NCBI RefSeq assembly: GCF_014648515.1
Contig: NZ_BMRG01000001.1
Span: 781,893 to 845,892, forward strand
DNA: 64,000 nt
Direction of reading: 5' to 3'
DNA from: Saccharothrix coeruleofusca
Lineage (GTDB): Bacteria; Actinomycetota; Actinomycetes; Mycobacteriales; Pseudonocardiaceae
In this document: positions 58,972 through 64,000 of the stretch, one piece after another
Layout of the letters: every line of letters begins with the position of its first letter
Position numbering within the stretch: the first letter of the stretch is position 1
Translations under genes and position numbers: made by a program
Notes under the pieces: generated by a model
Database searches by the model: none
Told to the model about the DNA's origin: nothing
The model's input: only the letters and a program-made list of their open reading frames with translations

Positions 58972-59055
58972 TCACTTGATGTGCATCCCGGAGATGGCCC
59001 TGGCCACCACCAACCGCTGGATTTCGCTGGTCCCCTCGAAGATGGTGAAGATCTT
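58972..59055 (-). pseudogene. Acyl-CoA dehydrogenase, last 27 codons only
   Basis: The minus strand encodes KIFTIFEGTSEIQRLVVARA followed by ISGMHIK and a stop. This is the unmistakable C-terminal catalytic-loop segment of acyl-CoA dehydrogenases (YEGTSEIQRLVIAR). The similarity ends abruptly at 59055; upstream codons read PPRR and then unrelated sequence. The gene was cut by an insertion or deletion, and its terminator remains intact downstream. Confidence 0.8.
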
Positions 59056-59575
59056 GCGCCGGGGTGGAGCTGATCTGGCCACTTCGTCTGGAATCGCTGG
59101 TTGACCTGCGCATACGTAGTCAACATTCGTCGTCGTTGACCGACCCTTTTCGACCTCTCACGGCCTGGGGACGGCCTGGGAGCTGAGTACTGCACCAGGG
59201 CACCACCACGGCACGCGATGCCAACCGCGGCGACTCACGTACCGAGGTGGTGCCCTCCGCTATGCCTGGACACCTCGCGTTGGCCGCTGGCGCGGAGCGT
59301 CGGCGGGCGTCGATCGCCGTGCCCAGTTCGACCAAGCCGTGTGACCGCGCGATCGTCCCGGCCGGTGTCGCTGGCAGTTCGTCGGCCTGGCGGCCGTCGC
59401 GGCGCGCCGCCACCCGACCACGTGCACCGACTCCGCGCACGGCCGCCGGGCAGAGCGGAGCGGGAGCCCGGCGCGCCGTGATGCGGGGAGTCGGTGCAAA
59501 CGTGAGGCGGGACCGGCCGTGCGCCGCCGCAGGCGGCGCGCCTTGATCCCATAGAGCCAAGTTCGGCAAAAGTAG
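59056..59575. other. High-GC junction segment without a supported gene
   Basis: This segment joins the broken dehydrogenase to the low-GC restriction-modification gene. It is very GC-rich between about 59,200 and 59,540. A long minus-strand frame exists (59120-59569) but its product (MPNLALWDQGAPPAAAHGRS and Arg/Ala-rich sequence) looks non-genuine. The second 24-bp repeat ends at 59568, 8 bp before the restriction gene stop codon. Confidence 0.45.
59545..59568. repeat. 24-bp direct repeat, right copy
   Basis: GATCCC followed by ATAGAGCCAAGTTCGGCA, a 23/24 match to 58638-58661 in the same orientation. It marks the edge of the AT-richer island. Confidence 0.7.
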
Positions 59576-62119
59576 CTACTTGCCAATCACCAGGAAATCA
59601 TAGTCAACCGTCGGGTCGAAGTCGTCATGTGGGGCCACTTCCATAACAGCCTTTCTGGACATTTTGCGCGCATCGATCCGCATACCGATTGCGTCATCGA
59701 CGTGCTGCGCAATAAGATCACGCTGCAACTTCGACTTTGGCACTGGTAGGACAAGTTCGCGCCACCGACCGCCAAGAGTGTCGATAATGTCCTGTGTAAA
59801 CCGTTTTGACCAAATTTGTTCTTTGACGATCGGGGTGGACAGCAAAGCCAAAAGGAGGTGCGGGTCGAGTTCTTCGTGGTTCAAGGACTTGAATTTTAGA
59901 ATGTGACTCTGAAAAAGAATCCTTGAGTCGAGTTCTGTTACCATGGCGCACGTGCCGACCAAATAGGTACCATCGCGCACCATTAGAATGTCACCGATTT
60001 CGACGTTTTGTCGGCCTCGGTACGTCTCGTAGATGTCTTTGCTTACGCCGTGCTTGGGATCGCCCTTGATTTCCCAGTTTGCAATGTCGGAAGTGCGAAT
60101 AAATGGAATTGGGCCAGTTCCGTATGCAAGCTTCCCAACTTCATGCCCTGTAGTGACGGAGAGCAAACCTTTATCAGCCAAGTCGCCCAGCTTGACGAGC
60201 TCATGTGTCTCAGACAGCTCGGCTAGCCTCTGAGCCAACTCCGGGTTGTAATACTTGGGCAAGTAGATGGCGTCTGTAATTTCCCGCGAATTTACAATAA
60301 ACCCGAGATGGTCAAAGGGGAGCTCTTCTCCGTTTATAAACTGGCGGTAGCGGTCGATAATCTCAGGTAGGTCGTCATAGGGAATCTCGTGTCCGCGTGA
60401 GTCGTGGCCGCACCATTTTGCTAGGGCCATGAAGATCGGGTAATCGCTATCCTGGATTCCTGTGGTTTTGTCGAGTAGCACGACAGCCGTCTTTGCGTGA
60501 GTGTACGGCTGAAACAGTTCCTCCGGCATGGAGATCACTGCTCGAATTCGTGCGCGGGAAAGAATGTACTCGACGATATACCGGTGGGAAGGATTGCAAA
60601 GCATCGATTCAGGCAATACAATGCCCATTCGTCCCTGCTCGTCAAGCAGGTTCAAGCAATGTTCGATAAATAGAATCTGAGGCGCTTGACCGTCGCTGAT
60701 TTTGCTCGACTTGGTGTATGACTTTTGCTTTCTGTCAAAAGTCCATTTGTGTCCCAAATCGTACATTGCGAGCGTTGAGGGGTCGTCAATCTTAAGCTTT
60801 TTGCCAAAAGGTGGATTCGTGACAACGATATTGAATCCCCCGCGTCGGACCTCCTCGCGCGCGCGAGATTGCCATTCTTTCGGACTTACAAGAGAATTCT
60901 CACAAAAAATCCCACCGCGACCGTCACCCAGAACCGCCATGTACGCCTTGGCAACTTTTGCAAGGAAGCTGTCTTTGTCGATACCGCGGATGTTGCGAAT
61001 CGCTACCTTCTGCTTTTCCGAATCAATTTCCCCCTCTGGCCATCCCAATTCATTGCCGCTTGCTTCAACCTGTGCCCACATCGAGCGCATTACTTCAACG
61101 AGGAATCCGCCGGATCCGCAGGCGGGATCTATTACTCGGTCTTTGGGGCTGGCGTTTACCAGTTCTGCTACGAGTCGCACAACGTTACGCGGAGTAAAGA
61201 ATTGCCCTTGTGCTCCTTTAAGAGAAGGGCCGATGAATGTTTCAAATGCATCGGCAACTACATCTCGGTCACAATCGACTAGAGAGTACTGCTGAATCTC
61301 GCCGACTACGTACGCGACGGAAGCATCGTCAAGACCGATTGTCTCGCCCTTGTCGAAGACATCGTCATACTGCTCGACTACCTTAGAGAATAGCGTTTTT
61401 ACACGCTGTGCTACTGCTGAAGCGGGCTCTCCAACACCTGCACGAATACGAACCATATCGGAAGGTTTCGTGAAGCGTTCGTCATAAATCTTACAGAAGA
61501 TGATGTTGATTATCTGTTGAGCAAGTGATTCATCCCGCGTCATACCTACTGCATTTGCAGCGAGGTAGTTCCGAATAGCTCGGAATACAGCGCGTAGGTT
61601 GTGTGTAGGTCGCAATGACTGGCGTTGGTAGAGGCCGATATCTTCTACACGCTGCCCATAGCGAGGAATGTTCGGTATTACCTGAAACTGTACCTTGCCG
61701 GCGCCTTCAATTTTTTGGAGAAAGAGTCGTTGATTCCCATTGAACCACACACCAAGGTTCGCTCGGGAAAGGCGCAGATAATCTTCCAGCTGCGCCCGAC
61801 CGTCTTTGCGATTCTTTTGTTTACACTCCACTACGATGTAAAGGTTTTCGTCTGCGTGTGTCGGTGACGAAAAAACCGCAATATCGATAGGGTACTTCTT
61901 CTTGGTGTCGGACGGAGACGCCTTGACGTGCCATTGTGGACGAGTTTGTAGATGTTCTACAGGGTAGCCGTAGTCTTGAACTAGTTGGATTGCGAATGGC
62001 TGAACGGCCTCGATTTCCTCCGGCGTGGCTTGAACCGACCTGCGGCTGACAAAGTCGATGACTTTCCCGGTATCGGCGTCCACCTTGACCGCCTGCGCTT
62101 CCGGGCTATCCTCTTTCAC
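59576..62119 (-). CDS. Single-chain restriction-modification protein (nuclease, N6-methylase, TRD)
   Basis: An 847-residue protein with three parts. Residues 30-150 form an HsdR_N-like PD-(D/E)xK nuclease domain (D79 in YPIDIAVF, E98 and K100 in VVECK). Residues 165-600 are a type I HsdM-like N6-adenine methylase with DPACGSGGF at 331-339 and NPPFG at 435-439. Residues 650-820 resemble an HsdS target-recognition domain (PIPFIRTSDIANW, GDILMVRDGTYLVG). No helicase is present, so cutting would be of the type IIG kind rather than translocating type I. The GTG start is followed by AAAGAGGAT. Its codon use and GC are clearly lower than its neighbours, which indicates transfer. Confidence 0.88.
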   Translation of the reverse strand: MKEDSPEAQAVKVDADTGKVIDFVSRRSVQATPEEIEAVQPFAIQLVQDYGYPVEHLQTRPQWHVKASPSDTKKKYPIDIAVFSSPTHADENLYIVVECKQKNRKDGRAQLEDYLRLSRANLGVWFNGNQRLFLQKIEGAGKVQFQVIPNIPRYGQRVEDIGLYQRQSLRPTHNLRAVFRAIRNYLAANAVGMTRDESLAQQIINIIFCKIYDERFTKPSDMVRIRAGVGEPASAVAQRVKTLFSKVVEQYDDVFDKGETIGLDDASVAYVVGEIQQYSLVDCDRDVVADAFETFIGPSLKGAQGQFFTPRNVVRLVAELVNASPKDRVIDPACGSGGFLVEVMRSMWAQVEASGNELGWPEGEIDSEKQKVAIRNIRGIDKDSFLAKVAKAYMAVLGDGRGGIFCENSLVSPKEWQSRAREEVRRGGFNIVVTNPPFGKKLKIDDPSTLAMYDLGHKWTFDRKQKSYTKSSKISDGQAPQILFIEHCLNLLDEQGRMGIVLPESMLCNPSHRYIVEYILSRARIRAVISMPEELFQPYTHAKTAVVLLDKTTGIQDSDYPIFMALAKWCGHDSRGHEIPYDDLPEIIDRYRQFINGEELPFDHLGFIVNSREITDAIYLPKYYNPELAQRLAELSETHELVKLGDLADKGLLSVTTGHEVGKLAYGTGPIPFIRTSDIANWEIKGDPKHGVSKDIYETYRGRQNVEIGDILMVRDGTYLVGTCAMVTELDSRILFQSHILKFKSLNHEELDPHLLLALLSTPIVKEQIWSKRFTQDIIDTLGGRWRELVLPVPKSKLQRDLIAQHVDDAIGMRIDARKMSRKAVMEVAPHDDFDPTVDYDFLVIGK

Positions 62120-62180
62120 TATTTATCCGTTCCGTAAGACTGGGGTTAATCAGCTTCGTTGGCGTAGTGTGGAGACGACG

Positions 62181-62903
62181 TCAAGAGCGATCATCATACA
62201 CTAGTGCGTGGGTGATATTCGTAATCGTTGTTGTAATGTAGTCGGGTTTGCCTTTCGCGAGCAATGCGACTTTTCCGTTCTTGTTTGCATAGCCAATCGA
62301 CCTGACCCCTGAGCGCTTGGCGGCAAGGATGTCTGACACGGAGTCTCCAAGCATTACCGCTTTGTCTGGCTGCATTTCGAGCGTATTCAAAGCCTGGGTA
62401 ACTAGGAAATGTGCTGGTTTGAGGACTGAAGGGTCCGCTTTCGTGCGTGCCGATACAACATCTACTAGAGTATGAAGATTCCAGTGGTCCAGATAAGCTC
62501 TGACTGCCGAGTCGGAGTTGTTGCTTACCACTGCGAGCTTTCCACCTGTCTCGTGCCAAACTCTCATTAGGATGTGTGCCCCAGGGGTCGGTACGGCAGT
62601 TGTGATGGCCTCGACCTCCCAAGCGCGCAGAGCAACCTCGATGTGCTCTGCTTGCTCCGCACCTAAGGTAGCTGCGTAATGAAGTACTTCAAACGGATCC
62701 TCCGTTTGAAGCAACTTTGGTGGCATATCGCTGTATCCTATTGCTTTCAGTATAGTGCGCAGCTGGTCAGTGGCTCGCTGCGCAGACATACCTGCGAAGA
62801 CGGAACAGATTGGACCGTCGAAGTCGAGAAGCAAGGTGTCAGTGGATGTCAAGAGGGCATGCAAGGGGTCTGGCTGATCTACCGGTACGTGGTTGGTGGT
62901 CAT
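62181..62903 (-). CDS. HAD-family hydrolase in a GntR operon
   Basis: A 240-residue HAD subfamily IA hydrolase. Motif I is TLLLDFDGPICSVF at about residues 20-33, motif II VVSNNSDSAV, motif III the Lys in VLKPAHFLV and motif IV MLGDSVSDILAA. The DFDGP form in place of DxDGT is seen in HAD genes next to GntR genes of integrative elements and secondary-metabolism loci. The ATG overlaps the GntR stop (ATGA). GC is high at its 5' end and low at its 3' end, so the island boundary runs through the gene. Confidence 0.87.
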   Translation of the reverse strand: MTTNHVPVDQPDPLHALLTSTDTLLLDFDGPICSVFAGMSAQRATDQLRTILKAIGYSDMPPKLLQTEDPFEVLHYAATLGAEQAEHIEVALRAWEVEAITTAVPTPGAHILMRVWHETGGKLAVVSNNSDSAVRAYLDHWNLHTLVDVVSARTKADPSVLKPAHFLVTQALNTLEMQPDKAVMLGDSVSDILAAKRSGVRSIGYANKNGKVALLAKGKPDYITTTITNITHALVYDDRS

Positions 62904-63742
62904 CGCTTGTACTCCGTGGCGATGGTGTTCCACAGGCTGTCGAACCAGGTGCGGGCCTGTTCGACGTACTGGCTGCCGGTGCTGGTGTCGTCGTCGGTGA
63001 CGGAGTGGTGGAAGAGGATGGCGTCTTTGCCCATGAGGTCGTAGATCGCCTGGGGCTCCCCGCCGAGGGAGAGCACGTGTTCGCGGACGGGGTAGAAGCC
63101 GAAGAAGGCTTCGTCGTTGTTGATCAGGTAGAGCTTGAACAGCGGCGCCGCTCCGTGGACGCGGACTTCGGCGGTGGCGTCCTTGACTAGTCCCAGCGCG
63201 CCCAGCTCGGTGACGTTGTCGATGATGGTCAGGGTGTGGCGGCGCATGATCTCGGCGGCGCGGGCGCGGAAGGCCGGGCTGTCGGCGTGGTCGTCGACGG
63301 TGCAGGGCACCGACCACGGGACGGTGGGGTCCGGGACGAGGATGCGGACGTGGATGGCCTCGGGCGTCAGCCTGCCGATGCGGATCTTGTCCAGTGGTTC
63401 CTGAAGGATGCCGTGCAGGGTCTCGCCGGAGAACCCGGCGAAGTCGATGGTGACGCGCTCGGTCTCGAAGGCCCGTTCGATGTGCGGGCGCAGCCCCACC
63501 GGTCGCTCGGTGCGCTCGCGGACGAACACGCCGCTGCCCTGCCGGGAGACGATCAAGCCTTCGTCGCGCAGTTCGCGTAGGGCGTTCTGCACGGTCATCG
63601 GGGCCACGTCGTACTTCTTGGCCAGCTCGGCGCGTGAGGGGAGCTTGTCCCCGGCCTTGAAGACCTTGGTGAGGATGGCGGCCCTCAGGGCGTTCGCCAC
63701 CTGCACGTACGGCGGTCGCGGGTCGTCCGGGTCCAGTGCCAT
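62900..63742 (-). CDS. GntR-family regulator (KorSA-like)
   Basis: A 280-residue regulator. The winged HTH covers residues 8-75 (YVQVANALRAAILTKVFKAG, LPSRAELAKKYDVAPMTVQN, SRQGSGVFV). The C-terminal part (about 80-280) is an effector domain unlike UTRA in detail, with EPLDKIRIGRLTPEAIHVRI and GSQYVEQARTWFDSLW. Regulators of this form control plasmid and integrative-element genes (KorSA of pSAM2). GGGAGAGGTAGAG precedes the ATG at 63742. Palindromes in the 200-bp divergent region are the likely targets. Confidence 0.88.
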   Translation of the reverse strand: MALDPDDPRPPYVQVANALRAAILTKVFKAGDKLPSRAELAKKYDVAPMTVQNALRELRDEGLIVSRQGSGVFVRERTERPVGLRPHIERAFETERVTIDFAGFSGETLHGILQEPLDKIRIGRLTPEAIHVRILVPDPTVPWSVPCTVDDHADSPAFRARAAEIMRRHTLTIIDNVTELGALGLVKDATAEVRVHGAAPLFKLYLINNDEAFFGFYPVREHVLSLGGEPQAIYDLMGKDAILFHHSVTDDDTSTGSQYVEQARTWFDSLWNTIATEYKR

Positions 63743-63789
63743 CTCTCTACCTCTCCCGTGGCCGTCTCCCACCGAGAAAGTCTCGGTGG

Positions 63790-63919
63790 CACTTAGCCAA
63801 GGGTAGGTGGCTTGTCTAGCCAGCCTAGGGAGCTAGCTAACCAGCCCAAACGGTGACTTGCTTGACTTGGCTAGCCAAGCTGTCTTAGTGTCCACTTGTC
63901 TAGCTCGGACAGGCGGGCT
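63790..63919. promoter_or_regulatory. CTAGC-palindrome operator array
   Basis: The perfect palindrome CTTGGCTAGCCAAG (63866-63879) is accompanied by related half-sites: ACTTAGCCAAG (63791), CTTGTCTAGCCAG (63811), GAGCTAGCTAACC (63830) and CTTGTCTAGCTCGGACAGG (63895). They fill the divergent promoter region between gntR and the gene starting at 63943 and are probably bound by the GntR regulator. Confidence 0.7.
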
Positions 63920-63942
63920 GGCAAGGCGACGGAGGAGCAGTC

Positions 63943-64000
63943 ATGGCAGTGCCTTATGGCACCCGGTTCGCGGCAACGTTCGAGCAGGTCTTCCCCATGG
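63943..64000 (+). CDS. Start of a Pra-like (replication/excision activator) gene, partial
   Basis: Only 19 codons are in the window (MAVPYGTRFAATFEQVFPM). GGAGGAGCAG lies 5 nt upstream of the ATG. From memory, the pattern fits the first residues of actinomycete integrative-element proteins annotated as plasmid replication, integration and excision activators, which also sit divergently from a GntR gene. The identification is weak because of the short length. Confidence 0.45.
   Translation, partial: MAVPYGTRFAATFEQVFPM

Noticed and set aside
59120-59569. Minus-strand frame of 149 codons next to the restriction gene
   Set aside because: It lacks a ribosome binding site and recognisable domain, and the sequence is Arg/Ala-biased as expected from random high-GC DNA. 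Its start also lies within the 24-bp repeat.

Overview
The window is high-GC actinomycete chromosome, most likely from the Pseudonocardiaceae (Actinosynnema/Saccharothrix/Lentzea-like). The pointers are frequent GTG starts, leaderless-looking genes, 1-4 nt start/stop overlaps, XRE-DUF5753/DUF397 pairs, a mycosin, DUF6802 and DUF3311 proteins, and intergenic palindromes. The genus is an inference from gene content. About 50 genes are called. The only strong composition break is a low-GC segment from about 59.57 to 62.85 kb.

Layout. 0-6 kb: a partial lipoprotein, a HAD phosphatase, two tandem PhoX-type phosphatases and an SDR. 6-8.8 kb: a graspetide/imiditide-type RiPP operon (precursor tgmA, ATP-grasp ligase tgmB, PIMT-like methyltransferase tgmC) bracketed by two 116-bp direct repeats. 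The left repeat encodes the end of the methyltransferase. 8.8-22 kb: housekeeping and regulatory genes (amidohydrolase, two histidine kinases, TrmB, mycosin, a duplicated ABC exporter, HAD, TetR/SDR). 22.4-26.9 kb: a tightly overlapping operon of two dynamin-like GTPases with a GrpE-like gene between them, then an acidic DxDGDG-repeat protein. 27-28.8 kb: three DUF397 genes on an exact 193-bp tandem repeat beside their XRE-DUF5753 regulator.

28.8-31.3 kb: an IS3-family element whose two frames are fused, flanked by the two broken ends of a second (IS982-like) transposase. 31.4-40.6 kb: GyrI-like and VOC genes, GTP-dependent PEP carboxykinase, a DnaA-box cluster, and a pyroglutamate-related locus (C15-like protein, PxpA, GntR, DUF3311 plus solute:sodium symporter). 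40.7-45.4 kb: a polar amino-acid ABC transporter operon ending in a large beta-helix membrane protein. 45.5-53.7 kb: a GH63-like glycosidase, an M20 peptidase and a 2-oxoacid dehydrogenase operon (E1 alpha, E1 beta, E2). 53.7-58.5 kb: a pentapeptide-repeat membrane protein, MerR, LysE, and a TetR/MDR pair sharing a duplicated operator.

58.5-64 kb looks like the edge of an integrated element. It holds an acyl-CoA dehydrogenase cut down to its last 27 codons, a pair of 24-bp direct repeats, a low-GC single-chain restriction-modification protein (nuclease, N6-methylase and target-recognition parts), a GntR-HAD operon with a palindromic operator array, and the start of a gene resembling the activator (Pra) genes of actinomycete integrative elements. 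The clearest candidates for new biology are the repeat-bracketed RiPP cassette, the dynamin-GrpE-dynamin operon and the single-chain restriction-modification island. All functional statements rest on reading motifs by eye; no database search was run.
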